Origin: Acinetobacter indicus CIP 110367
GTDB taxonomy: Bacteria; Pseudomonadota; Gammaproteobacteria; Pseudomonadales; Moraxellaceae
Assembly (NCBI RefSeq): GCF_000488255.1
Contig: NZ_KI530756.1
Coordinates: 124,001 to 188,000 of the forward strand
Length of the DNA: 64,000 bases
Direction: 5' to 3'
The notes under the pieces are model-generated. The model searched no databases and had not been told where the DNA came from. It saw only the letters and a list, made by a program, of their open reading frames with translations. Made by a program: the position numbers and the translations under genes. Below, one piece after another: positions 1 to 8,051 of the stretch; within the stretch, counting starts at the first letter, position 1; every line of letters starts with the position of its first letter.

Positions 1-726
1 TCTATGACTTTCAGGATAGTCGTTCAGGCCAGCATGCTGCAGAGTTCTTGAAAGGCTGGCAGGGTTATCTAGTCTGTGATGATTACAGTGGTTATAAAGC
101 ACGCTTTAAATCAGGCCAGGTCATTGAGGTGGGCTGCATGGCCCATGCACGTCGTAAATTCCATGAACTGCATGTAACTGGGAAAAGTCAGGTCGCTGAA
201 CAGGCATTAGTGCTGATTCAGAAACTGTATGCGATAGAAGCAGAACTCAGGAAAAAGACCGATGGTACAGCGGAAGACCGCCGCGAATACCGACAACAGT
301 ATAGTCAACCAGTGATGCAACAACTATATGAATGGCTCAACCAACATCATCTGACAGTGCCATCGAGTTCTCCTACCGCCAAGGCTATCAATTACACTCT
401 GAAGCGTTGGCCAGCCTTAAGCCGTTATCTGGATGATGGCAATCTACCGATATGCAACAATTGGGTAGAGAATCAAATGCGACCTTGGGCCTTAGGGCGC
501 AAGAACTGGCTGTTTGCTGGCTCGCTGCGCAGCGGCCAGCGAGCGGCGAATATCATGACTTTAATCCAGTCAGCAAAGCTGAATGGCTTGGATCCGTATG
601 CCTATTTAAGTGATGCGCTGAAAAGGCTGCCGACGCATAAAGCGACCCAAATAGAAGAATTACTGCCACATCGCTGGAAATCCAACTCAAATTAAAAAAT
701 AGGCATGGGGTTCAGCGGACGCTTAC
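1..726 (+). mobile_element. IS66-family insertion sequence, right-hand part
   Basis: The window opens inside an IS66-type element. It carries the C-terminal part of the transposase (TnpC type), and its right terminal repeat ends at 726; read on the minus strand it begins GTAAGCGTCCGCTGAACCCC, the GTAAGCG start typical of IS66 ends. The next bases, from 727, belong to an IS3-type orfA, so the IS66 copy is inserted in that gene. The left end and target duplication lie outside the window. Confidence 0.85.
3..695 (+). CDS. tnpC: IS66 family transposase (TnpC), C-terminal part
   Basis: DDE transposase of IS66 elements, partial because the 5' end lies before the window. The open frame runs from base 3; the TTG at 48 is only an internal codon. 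Family landmarks visible are the CDDYSGY stretch, the GCMAHARRKF motif, the NNWVENQMRPWALGRKNWLF block near the end of the catalytic domain, and the C-terminal AKLNGLDPYAYLSDAL segment. About 230 residues of a protein usually near 500 are present. No frameshift is seen in this part. The accessory tnpA and tnpB genes of the element would lie upstream, outside the window. Confidence 0.9.
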   Translation, partial: YDFQDSRSGQHAAEFLKGWQGYLVCDDYSGYKARFKSGQVIEVGCMAHARRKFHELHVTGKSQVAEQALVLIQKLYAIEAELRKKTDGTAEDRREYRQQYSQPVMQQLYEWLNQHHLTVPSSSPTAKAINYTLKRWPALSRYLDDGNLPICNNWVENQMRPWALGRKNWLFAGSLRSGQRAANIMTLIQSAKLNGLDPYAYLSDALKRLPTHKATQIEELLPHRWKSNSN

Positions 727-830
727 TTACTCATGCCATGTTCACGACAAAGGGTGGCTACAGGTGTGCCAGACTCCGCCTGTTTTAAAATGGACATGAT
801 CTGGCTGTTAGTAAATTTAGATGTTTTCAT
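727..830 (-). pseudogene. IS3-family transposase orfA, 5' fragment
   Basis: From ATG at 830 the minus strand encodes MKTSKFTNSQIMSILKQAES followed by GTPVATLCREHGMS, the N-terminal helix-turn-helix of an IS3-family OrfA. A GGAG ribosome-binding sequence sits just upstream. The frame is interrupted at 726/727 by the IS66 right end, so the gene is broken. The rest of the IS3 element, if kept, lies beyond the IS66 copy outside the window. Confidence 0.85.
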
Positions 831-902
831 GCAGAATCTCCTGCTCGTATCTTAAGAGAAAATTCTACTTTTAGATCCTTTTATTTTTAGGGGGGATTAC
901 CA
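813..902 (-). repeat. IS3-type left end, copy 1 (inverted to 10007-10094)
   Basis: About 88 bases covering the element's terminus, the orfA leader and the first codons (ATGAAAACATCTAAATT) also occur in the opposite orientation at 10007-10094. The terminal motif read inward is GGTAATCCCCCCTAAAAATA. The exact element boundary, near 900-902, cannot be fixed because no target duplication is available. It abuts the 3' side of the T6SS immunity gene. Confidence 0.8.
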
Positions 903-1001
903 TATGAGCTATTCGAATATGTAATGTCTTTTAAAACCCTCGCTAAAGTTTTTTTATTAAACTTCGATAAATACGAAAGTTTCCCCTTGAGCGATATAGT
1001 T

Positions 1002-2069
1002 TTATTCTTCACCATCAAAATACCAATATACTTCACCCCAGTCTTGTTCTGAAAGCATTGGTAAAATGTCACCTCTATCAAAATATTGACGTTCATTTGG
1101 TTGGGATGGAGTCGTCCAATAACCTGTTTTTGGACATTTATCCCCACCTTTGATTTTAATTTTTTCTACTGAATCTTGTGTTTGTACTTTTTCTGATTGT
1201 GCTTTAGAAAAATCAACTAAATCTTTCGGATAAAATTGATGCTCTCGATAATTTGTATCATCAATATCTAACAACCATGTAACAGCTGCCGCTTCCCATG
1301 ACCAATAACCAAAATAACTGATACCTGATCTAATATCAGGTTGTGGATGTTGATCATGATAAGGTTCACGACGACTGGCTTCATACCAATCTTCTAAGTA
1401 CTGCAACATCATCGCTGGACGTTTTTCAGGTGCAGCATCAAAAAGTTTAATGAGCTTACGATAAGGTAAATGACGACGTGCTTCATTTGGTGGTGTACCT
1501 CGATCTGTTACAAATGGTGCAATCAATCGCTCAATTAAGCCATCTTTTTCTTGTCCTTCAGGCGTTGCTTCTGTGTAGTCGATAATCGGCATAATCCGAT
1601 TCATTTGATCTGCATAACCTGTCAGTAAACCAAAGCATATCAATCGTAAAGCAATATACCAATAATCTTCTGTTCCTAAGGAGATATGCCAGACATAACG
1701 GCCACCTGCATCAGGGCTTAAATTATAAAGATGACTCGTTTCAGCATATTCTTCTGTCCAATGAAGAAGATATGGATAAAGTTCTTTTATAAAATTTAAA
1801 TCCCCGCCTGCTGAATATTGTAAAGATATCAAGTTCAGAGCATCTTTCAATCTTTGATGACCAGATGCTATATATCCACCAAATTTAGAATCATTTTTAT
1901 AATGGCTAAATCCATCAACAACTGTATATAACCCATTAACAAACGTATCAAATCTCTTGTGATACATTTCTTGCTCAAGCAACTTATCTCTAAATAAACT
2001 TGTATCTTTTACTTCTAAACTCAACCATTTTTGCCAATCTATTTCTTGATCATCTACTCGTGTTGACAT
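1002..2069 (-). CDS. PoNi-like (DUF1911) T6SS immunity protein
   Basis: Predicted immunity protein for the nuclease effector encoded immediately upstream on the same strand. The C-terminal half carries the DUF1911/PoNi_C pattern, including YFGYWSWEAAAVTWLLDIDD and a YPKDLVDF segment; this family is known to neutralise PD-(D/E)xK 'PoNe' DNases. The start chosen is ATG at 2069 (MSTRVDDQ), four bases after the effector stop and behind a GGAGAG ribosome-binding site; a longer frame from 2105 would overlap the effector. After the immunity domain comes a lysine-rich linker and an extra segment of about 45 residues with CPKTGYW and DWGEVYWYFD. No signal peptide, so it should act in the cytoplasm. 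AT-rich like its partner. That it neutralises this effector is inference from family and position. Confidence 0.8.
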   Translation of the reverse strand: MSTRVDDQEIDWQKWLSLEVKDTSLFRDKLLEQEMYHKRFDTFVNGLYTVVDGFSHYKNDSKFGGYIASGHQRLKDALNLISLQYSAGGDLNFIKELYPYLLHWTEEYAETSHLYNLSPDAGGRYVWHISLGTEDYWYIALRLICFGLLTGYADQMNRIMPIIDYTEATPEGQEKDGLIERLIAPFVTDRGTPPNEARRHLPYRKLIKLFDAAPEKRPAMMLQYLEDWYEASRREPYHDQHPQPDIRSGISYFGYWSWEAAAVTWLLDIDDTNYREHQFYPKDLVDFSKAQSEKVQTQDSVEKIKIKGGDKCPKTGYWTTPSQPNERQYFDRGDILPMLSEQDWGEVYWYFDGEE

Positions 2070-2073
2070 TCTT

Positions 2074-3522
2074 TTATCTCTCCAACATCTCGTTTGGTAA
2101 AACAAATTCTAATTTAATACCGTGTGCAGTTACTGTCCGTGTACACTTAGGTTTATTTAAGCCTTTACATTTTTCATGATGATCGAATTTATCACCAGTA
2201 ATAGTGACCAAACTTCGATCATATGGACATCGAATTGCGATGGTTTTACCTAGTTTTCTTTCTGTGGATGGTTTGAATTTAACTCGTCGCCAATCTTCTA
2301 TTTTATCCAATAAATTGTCATGTTTTGATACTATTTTGGCTGAATCTATTTTACTAGCAATCCATAAATGCGACATCTGCACACCATCACTCACAGTCGT
2401 CCCCACTGAACGCTTAACCTTATCATCTTGGTCTGATGCCATATAAACATCGAGACCCATTTTCAATGCCATCATGGCGGCTTTTGGTGTCATGAGTGTT
2501 CGATGGCTCAATGCATTGGTCGCTTTACTGTCTGTAATACGATACTTATGTGCTAGTCGAGCACTATGCCAAACATGATCAAGCCCGTTATGACCCGTAT
2601 CGTGATATTCGTACAGCACACCATTATTATTAATTTTAGAGCGACTTTTCATGCGTTTTACATAGTAATAATCCGTAATGTGCTCACCACCTGAACCAAG
2701 TTCTTGATTCGATCTTCTTTTTCGCTGTAATTGTTGACGTCGTGTTGAAGTATTTTGACGACCTGGGCTTACATTATTTCCTCCAGTATTTCTTGATACA
2801 TTGCCATTTTGCTGAGTTCGTGGGGCTGGATTTTGATTTGGTCTACTGGTTGTTGTCGGTGTTCGAGTCGTAATTGGAGCTCTAGCTGTAGTGTTAGGAT
2901 AAGGAGTTGCTAGTGCCTTTTTATGGGCTGCTTGCATTTCTTTCATAACCATATCAATTTTTTGATTGGCAACTTTCTTCATTTGCTGAAGCTGAGTTAC
3001 TAATGTTTTTAACTTAGCATTTCCGAGAACAGCTCGTGTCATCCAACTATCAAAAACGCCAATTAAACCATCAATAATTTTATTACTAGTTGTTTGCAGC
3101 TCTCTTGTGTATGTATTCCAATTTAAGGTTCTAAACCATTTATCTACATCACCACGTAATGTTTTGCTTGGTATTGCATCCAAAATAGCTCCCATAGCTT
3201 TACCTGAACGCAATTGTTTAAAAACAATTTTTAATCCATCACCAGCAATTGGAACAAATGCAACAAGATTAAATACCAAATCAAACCAATTCTCTTTATT
3301 ATCTGGCTTTTCTGATATTTTAACGACTGAGACAATCACATTCCCGACATCAACGCCTTGACCAACAAAGGGTATACAACCTATCACAACTGCAACAATA
3401 ATTTGAGCAGGACTGGAGCCACTACCATCAAGTACACCTTTAATCCATTGAGCCGCCGATTCTTCCCCTTTAGCTGTTATTCTCACAGCTTGCGTTGAAC
3501 CCTTGGCTACGGCAGTATTCAT
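2074..3522 (-). CDS. PD-(D/E)xK nuclease T6SS effector (PoNe-like)
   Basis: Toxin candidate delivered by the VgrG encoded just upstream; its ATG overlaps the vgrG stop. Residues about 35-115 hold two hydrophobic glycine-rich stretches (CIPFVGQGVDVG, AFVPIAGDGL) typical of pre-toxin regions of T6SS cargo. Residues about 205-270 are a Thr/Pro/Asn-rich, basic linker. The C-terminal domain shows a PD-(D/E)xK-like arrangement: Glu280 in GGEH, Asp315 in GLDHVW, and Asp331-Ser-Lys333 in ITDSKA. A small Cys-rich segment (CPYDRS near residue 430, then two more Cys) follows. Together with the DUF1911 partner this points to a PoNe-type DNase. The active-site reading is by eye. No PAAR or DUF4123 adaptor is present here. 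Confidence 0.75.
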   Translation of the reverse strand: MNTAVAKGSTQAVRITAKGEESAAQWIKGVLDGSGSSPAQIIVAVVIGCIPFVGQGVDVGNVIVSVVKISEKPDNKENWFDLVFNLVAFVPIAGDGLKIVFKQLRSGKAMGAILDAIPSKTLRGDVDKWFRTLNWNTYTRELQTTSNKIIDGLIGVFDSWMTRAVLGNAKLKTLVTQLQQMKKVANQKIDMVMKEMQAAHKKALATPYPNTTARAPITTRTPTTTSRPNQNPAPRTQQNGNVSRNTGGNNVSPGRQNTSTRRQQLQRKRRSNQELGSGGEHITDYYYVKRMKSRSKINNNGVLYEYHDTGHNGLDHVWHSARLAHKYRITDSKATNALSHRTLMTPKAAMMALKMGLDVYMASDQDDKVKRSVGTTVSDGVQMSHLWIASKIDSAKIVSKHDNLLDKIEDWRRVKFKPSTERKLGKTIAIRCPYDRSLVTITGDKFDHHEKCKGLNKPKCTRTVTAHGIKLEFVLPNEMLER

Positions 3523-6500
3523 TGTTTATCTCCTAGGTCTAATCTAGAAGTAGAATCATCTGTAAGTAAAATTTCTTCTAAATCATCTGCTATTGCATCG
3601 TCTACATCATTTTGTTGTGGTATTAATTGTTCTTCATAATCGCTTACATGATCGTCGTATTCGATATTATTTGACGTGAGCATCTCTTCAATTTCATCAG
3701 GGAAATATTCATCTAATAATGCATCAAGTTCCTGTTGATTATATTTTTCAATTAACTGCTCTGCTTCAGTAACACTCATCACTTTTTGATCTTTGAAAGG
3801 ATTATCAACTTTTTCTCTATCTGGTTTCGCCTCAACACTACTAAAGCCATAGTAGACTTTAGGTTGAGTTTTATCACTAGGAATAGTGACTTTGGCATAA
3901 CCTTCGGCATCTAGTACTCCTTCTTGAGAAGAACCATCAGCAAAAATCAATTTAAATGGAGCTTGTGCAACAGGTTTTAAGTCATCATAAATGTATTTTA
4001 ATTCCACTTTATTAGGTAATAATTTAAAGGTAGGTAAAGCTGGAAATTTTGCTGATACATTCTTTCCATTCACAAACTGATGCTGCCCTGCTTTAACCTC
4101 AAACTTACCGCCAGTCGTAGGAAAAATCCCCGAAGCATTTATTTTTAATTGCGAACCGCCTGCGGTCAGTACGATTTCTTTCGCACTGGTGATGTCGACA
4201 TTTGCCTCCGTCGAAATAATCTGCACACCCTTTCTAGCAATCAGATCAGCACCATCCCCTTGGGCCTGAATTTCGACTTTGCCTTTACCGGCATACAAAC
4301 GTGCCCCCTCTTGTGCTGCAAACAGGCTCAGTTTCTGGCTGGCATGCGCTATCAAAGACTGTTGTGTGCTGAGGTTAATACTTTCTCCTGCACTGTGGCT
4401 AATCTGACCATCGGCAGAGAGATGCACATCTTGCTGACTACTTAAGGCAATAGAGTTTGGTGCAGCCAATACCATGATCGCAGACTTAAAGGCATCTGCT
4501 TTGGCAGGGTCGTCATTGGCCAGTGTTTCAATAAAAGACTGGAGATTTTCTAAAACCTCTAAAGGATCGGTCTGCTGGTTTTTGGCCACTTCACTTAGGG
4601 CAGTACTGTTGTTTAAGCTGCTTTCTAGCTGGCTCTTGGCTTCACTGGCATCGAGATGATTGCCTTCGGCCTGTGCCTGTGGATGGGTGGAAATCAGCAA
4701 GCCTTCTCCAGCACGGACTGCACCCCACTGATCGGTTCTCAGTTCAAAACCTTCACCACGACCGTCACTTTCGGCGCTGGCTTTGGGATGGCTCAAGTTC
4801 CCCAGGTTCAGTTGAGTCGCACCATGGCTGCTTTGCAGCTGGGCAGAGATCTGCTTCGGAGTATCATCAAAGCGCAGCTGGTTAAAACCACTGCCTTCAA
4901 TTTCCTGCGAGCGGATGCCGCTGAGTTTTTTGGTGTCGGGTAGTTGGCCTTGTTGGTCGAATTGGGTTGGCGAGCGTTCTGCTTCATGTAGACGCCCCAC
5001 GACAAATGGCCGATCGATGTTACCGTCAAAGAAATCGATCACCACAATTTCATTAATCCGTGGCAGGAAGCGGGCCCCATAGCCTTCTCCGGCCCAGGGC
5101 GTCAGTACATCGACCCAGGCAGAGTCGGTGTCATTGTCATTGCTGCCAGCACCGCCATCATGCTGATGGTCATCACTGCGGGTAAACAGAAAACGGACTT
5201 TAATCCTTCCCCATTCATCGACATGGATGCTTTCGCCAGCAGGACCGACTACCCGGGCGCGCTGTGGATGAGCCGCCGGTCGGTGCTGTAGTGGATGGTA
5301 TTCCGGTACGGTGCGGATATTGCGGCGTTGTAAGGTTAAGGTATTGCCTTGACGTTCATCCGGGTGTTGTTCGTGTTGAAAACTAAAATGGCTATGCCAG
5401 TGGCTCTGGCTGAGTAGCTGGTTAATCTGCTGATTGAGGTCTTTGGGTAAGTTGTTCTGGTTATAGAACTGTTTGCCGGTAATTAGAAATTCTTTGTCGG
5501 CTGCGCTGTGCTGGTCAATTTCCGGATGTTCATTCAGTTCAAACCAGTAGCCGACCTGGGCATCACGGACGGTGGAATGCGCGCTAAAGTATTTGGATTG
5601 CAGGTCGTTGTAGTGACTGAGGTTCTGGTTCAGTTTATCCAGCTGGTTATTAGAGGATGCGGTGGCCTGGTCTTCACCATTTAAATCCTGCATCCAGGCC
5701 GGGCTGATCTGCCAGGCTTGTTCCAGGCTTAAGCTGGCATTGTCCTGATTGTGGCTGTGCTGGTGTTTGCTTTGTACAGAACCAGCGCCTTCTTCCTGGC
5801 TGAGACTGTCTGACTGCCAGCGTTGCAGATGTACGGCGGTCGGTTGCAGGCTGCGCTGGGCAATCAACTGGGTGATGCTGTCTAATTGTTCGGTGGCACT
5901 GGAGCGATGAAAGCGGATACTGCGACGATTTAAGGCGCTGTACTGGTTGTTATCATCAATCAGGCGTAATTTCTGGGCCTGAAGCGGGCTGCTGGAATGT
6001 ACGACCTGTAACTGGGCTTCATCAATCAGCCAGTTAATGCCTTCACTACGCCAGAGCCGGGTCAAAAAGTCATAGTCGGTTTCGTTGGACTGCATGATAA
6101 AAGGACGCACATCCAGTTCCTGGGTCAGTCCGGTTAAATCTAACGTCAGACTGGCGGCAAAGAGCGGGCTTTTGTTTTGCCATTCTTTAAACAGAATCTC
6201 GCTGACCTCACGCACGCTTTTACTCATAAACACGCGGCTATTACGGCGTTTATGCCAGAGTGCAGTCGGATCTTCTAGTGTGAGTTTATAGAGCGTGAGT
6301 GAGCCATCACTTTGGCCTTGCGCGGCTGCGGTGATAATACCGCTGCTGCGAAACAGCTGGCCCTGGTCAGTGACCTGATCGACGGCAACCTGCGCGCCGA
6401 TAAACTGTTTTAACGGAATCTGGGCATTGGTCGAAAGACAGATCAGTTCGGCATGTAAACCGTCATTGAGCTGGTGTTCACCGTCGATGCGCTGCAAGAA

Positions 6501-6605
6501 AACATCGGCATTTAAGGCCGGCTGAGAAAATTGAATATGGAGGGCACGTTTTTGTGGGCTGAGGCCTAATTTTTCTAGTGCTGCAAATATATTGCTTGGC
6601 ATCAT
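3519..6605 (-). CDS. vgrG: Type VI secretion tip protein VgrG
   Basis: Spike protein that caps the Hcp tube and carries effectors out of the cell. The N-terminal part (about 1-430) matches the gp27-like ring domain. The gp5-like OB segment lies at about 450-540 (RARVVGPAGE, VDEWGRIKVRF, EVVIDFFDGNIDRPFVVGRL). A DUF2345-type beta-helix region follows at about 710-850 (VLAAPNSIALSSQQDVHLSA). Beyond it is an extension of roughly 175 residues with a beta-rich segment (YGFSSVEAKPD) and a strongly acidic tail. At 1028 residues it is longer than minimal VgrGs. The stop overlaps the effector ATG, so vgrG, effector and immunity gene probably form one operon. No other T6SS structural genes are present, so this is a satellite vgrG island. 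Confidence 0.95.
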   Translation of the reverse strand: MMPSNIFAALEKLGLSPQKRALHIQFSQPALNADVFLQRIDGEHQLNDGLHAELICLSTNAQIPLKQFIGAQVAVDQVTDQGQLFRSSGIITAAAQGQSDGSLTLYKLTLEDPTALWHKRRNSRVFMSKSVREVSEILFKEWQNKSPLFAASLTLDLTGLTQELDVRPFIMQSNETDYDFLTRLWRSEGINWLIDEAQLQVVHSSSPLQAQKLRLIDDNNQYSALNRRSIRFHRSSATEQLDSITQLIAQRSLQPTAVHLQRWQSDSLSQEEGAGSVQSKHQHSHNQDNASLSLEQAWQISPAWMQDLNGEDQATASSNNQLDKLNQNLSHYNDLQSKYFSAHSTVRDAQVGYWFELNEHPEIDQHSAADKEFLITGKQFYNQNNLPKDLNQQINQLLSQSHWHSHFSFQHEQHPDERQGNTLTLQRRNIRTVPEYHPLQHRPAAHPQRARVVGPAGESIHVDEWGRIKVRFLFTRSDDHQHDGGAGSNDNDTDSAWVDVLTPWAGEGYGARFLPRINEIVVIDFFDGNIDRPFVVGRLHEAERSPTQFDQQGQLPDTKKLSGIRSQEIEGSGFNQLRFDDTPKQISAQLQSSHGATQLNLGNLSHPKASAESDGRGEGFELRTDQWGAVRAGEGLLISTHPQAQAEGNHLDASEAKSQLESSLNNSTALSEVAKNQQTDPLEVLENLQSFIETLANDDPAKADAFKSAIMVLAAPNSIALSSQQDVHLSADGQISHSAGESINLSTQQSLIAHASQKLSLFAAQEGARLYAGKGKVEIQAQGDGADLIARKGVQIISTEANVDITSAKEIVLTAGGSQLKINASGIFPTTGGKFEVKAGQHQFVNGKNVSAKFPALPTFKLLPNKVELKYIYDDLKPVAQAPFKLIFADGSSQEGVLDAEGYAKVTIPSDKTQPKVYYGFSSVEAKPDREKVDNPFKDQKVMSVTEAEQLIEKYNQQELDALLDEYFPDEIEEMLTSNNIEYDDHVSDYEEQLIPQQNDVDDAIADDLEEILLTDDSTSRLDLGDKQ

Positions 6606-6755
6606 TGTTCTGTAATAAATAGCTAAAAAAAAGTGTGGCTATTTTATACAAAATAACCACATAAAACATCGCTTCAACCCGGCCGCTTGTTTATCAATAT
6701 GTAACTATCCGATAAAAAGCATAGCCTTTAAAACCGCGGCATTGTGGAGGATGGC

Positions 6756-7013
6756 CTAGCCTTTTTTGACCAGATAATGAAATTCTTTATTACCGGCAGC
6801 ATCCAGCACTTCTTCCTGTAACAGCAGCTCATGGCCCAAATGCATACAGAATTTTGGAATATCCCACGAAGTAGAATTATCGGTGGCAAAAATCTCCACC
6901 ACATCGCCCGATTTAGATTTACGAATAGCTTGATGCAACATCATCACTGGTTCAGGGCAACGCAGACCGCGCGTATTTAGCTGAATGGCAGGGGTAATGG
7001 ATGAATCAGACAT
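6756..7013 (-). CDS. tusA: TusA-family sulfurtransferase
   Basis: Small sulfur-carrier protein of 85 residues. In the known family the cysteine of the CPxP motif takes sulfur from IscS as a persulfide and passes it on for tRNA 2-thiolation or related pathways. The signature LRCPEPVMMLHQAI is at residues 17-30, and the fold-typical GDVVEIFATDNSTSWDIPKFC stretch follows. Length is normal for the family. It is transcribed alone, away from corC. Confidence 0.88.
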   Translation of the reverse strand: MSDSSITPAIQLNTRGLRCPEPVMMLHQAIRKSKSGDVVEIFATDNSTSWDIPKFCMHLGHELLLQEEVLDAAGNKEFHYLVKKG

Positions 7014-7211
7014 AATAAAACTCGGCGAGATACAATTTTTCTATTCTAACACAAAGCCAGCAAAACCACTGATGCCGCAAGCTGGCTTTATCCGCCTGAT
7101 AAATCATCAAATTCATTGTTTCAGCGAAAGTCGATAAACAATAGACAACTGTATTTTCTGCGGTATGATTAAATCAAGTTTTTTAGATATAACGAGTCTT
7201 TAGGAAGGATC
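7014..7211. other. Divergent intergenic region tusA/corC
   Basis: This short AT-rich gap should hold the divergent promoters of tusA and corC. An AGGAAGG ribosome-binding sequence at 7201-7207 fixes the corC start at 7212. No convincing operator or hairpin was seen. Confidence 0.4.
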
Positions 7212-8051
7212 ATGCACGAGGAATCAGGCCCATCGTGGGGTATGCGTGGCTTACGTAAATGGTTAGGTACTGCACCGGAAACCCGCGATGAATTGCTAAA
7301 ATTAGTACAAGATTCACGTCGTTTTTTAGAACCCGATACTGTCGCAATGCTGGAAGGTGTGCTGGATTTGCCGGCCACCAAAATCCGTGAGGTTATGACC
7401 CCGCGCACTTCCATGATCAGCTTGCAGGAAGATGATGAGCTGCTGGATATTCTGCATGTACTGGTCGAGTCGGCCCATTCACGCTTTCCAGTCTTTTCTT
7501 CAGACCAACCTGACAATGTAGTGGGGATTCTGCTGGCCAAAGACTTGTTGCCCTTTTTGACCGAACCAACGCCGAAGGTTGATATCCGGGCACTGATGCG
7601 TCAGCCACTGTTTGTGCCAGAAAGTGCGCGTTCCGATCAGGTCCTGCGTATGCTGAAAAATACCCAGACCCATATTGCCATTGTAATTGATGAATATGGC
7701 AGCACTTCAGGACTGGTAACCCTCGAAGATATTCTGGAAGAAATTGTTGGTGAAATTGAAGATGAGCATGATCAGGCCGATGCCGAAGCACAATACATTG
7801 TGCCCGATCATGATCCGCAGACCGCCAACACCTGGCTGGTACAGGCACTTACACCAATTGAACACTTTAACAATGTTTTAGATGCTGATTTTTCTGACGA
7901 TGAAGTAGAAACTGTCGGCGGTTTACTGCTTCAGGAAATTGGATTGGTGAGTGATCTGCAAGGTCAAATTATTGAAATTGGGGATTGGCAGTTTAAGATT
8001 CTTGAAGCAGATGCACGCACTATTCATCTGATTCGAGCTGTACGTCAATGA
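7212..8051 (+). CDS. corC: CorC/HlyC-type CBS-domain transporter-associated protein
   Basis: Cytoplasmic protein of the CorC (YbeX) family, linked in enterobacteria to magnesium/cobalt homeostasis. Two CBS motifs lie at about 60-180 ([34 protein letters not shown]). A C-terminal CorC/HlyC regulatory domain covers about 195-279 ([15 protein letters not shown]). There is no membrane domain, consistent with the short CorC form (279 residues; E. coli about 290). Its TGA overlaps the ATG of lnt (ATGA), indicating translational coupling. The pairing corC-lnt is conserved in gammaproteobacteria. Confidence 0.92.
   Translation: MHEESGPSWGMRGLRKWLGTAPETRDELLKLVQDSRRFLEPDTVAMLEGVLDLPATKIREVMTPRTSMISLQEDDELLDILHVLVESAHSRFPVFSSDQPDNVVGILLAKDLLPFLTEPTPKVDIRALMRQPLFVPESARSDQVLRMLKNTQTHIAIVIDEYGSTSGLVTLEDILEEIVGEIEDEHDQADAEAQYIVPDHDPQTANTWLVQALTPIEHFNNVLDADFSDDEVETVGGLLLQEIGLVSDLQGQIIEIGDWQFKILEADARTIHLIRAVRQ

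Noticed and set aside
887..1147. Minus-strand 86-codon frame overlapping the immunity gene
   Set aside because: It overlaps the immunity gene in another frame, ends inside the IS3 terminus and has no ribosome-binding site.
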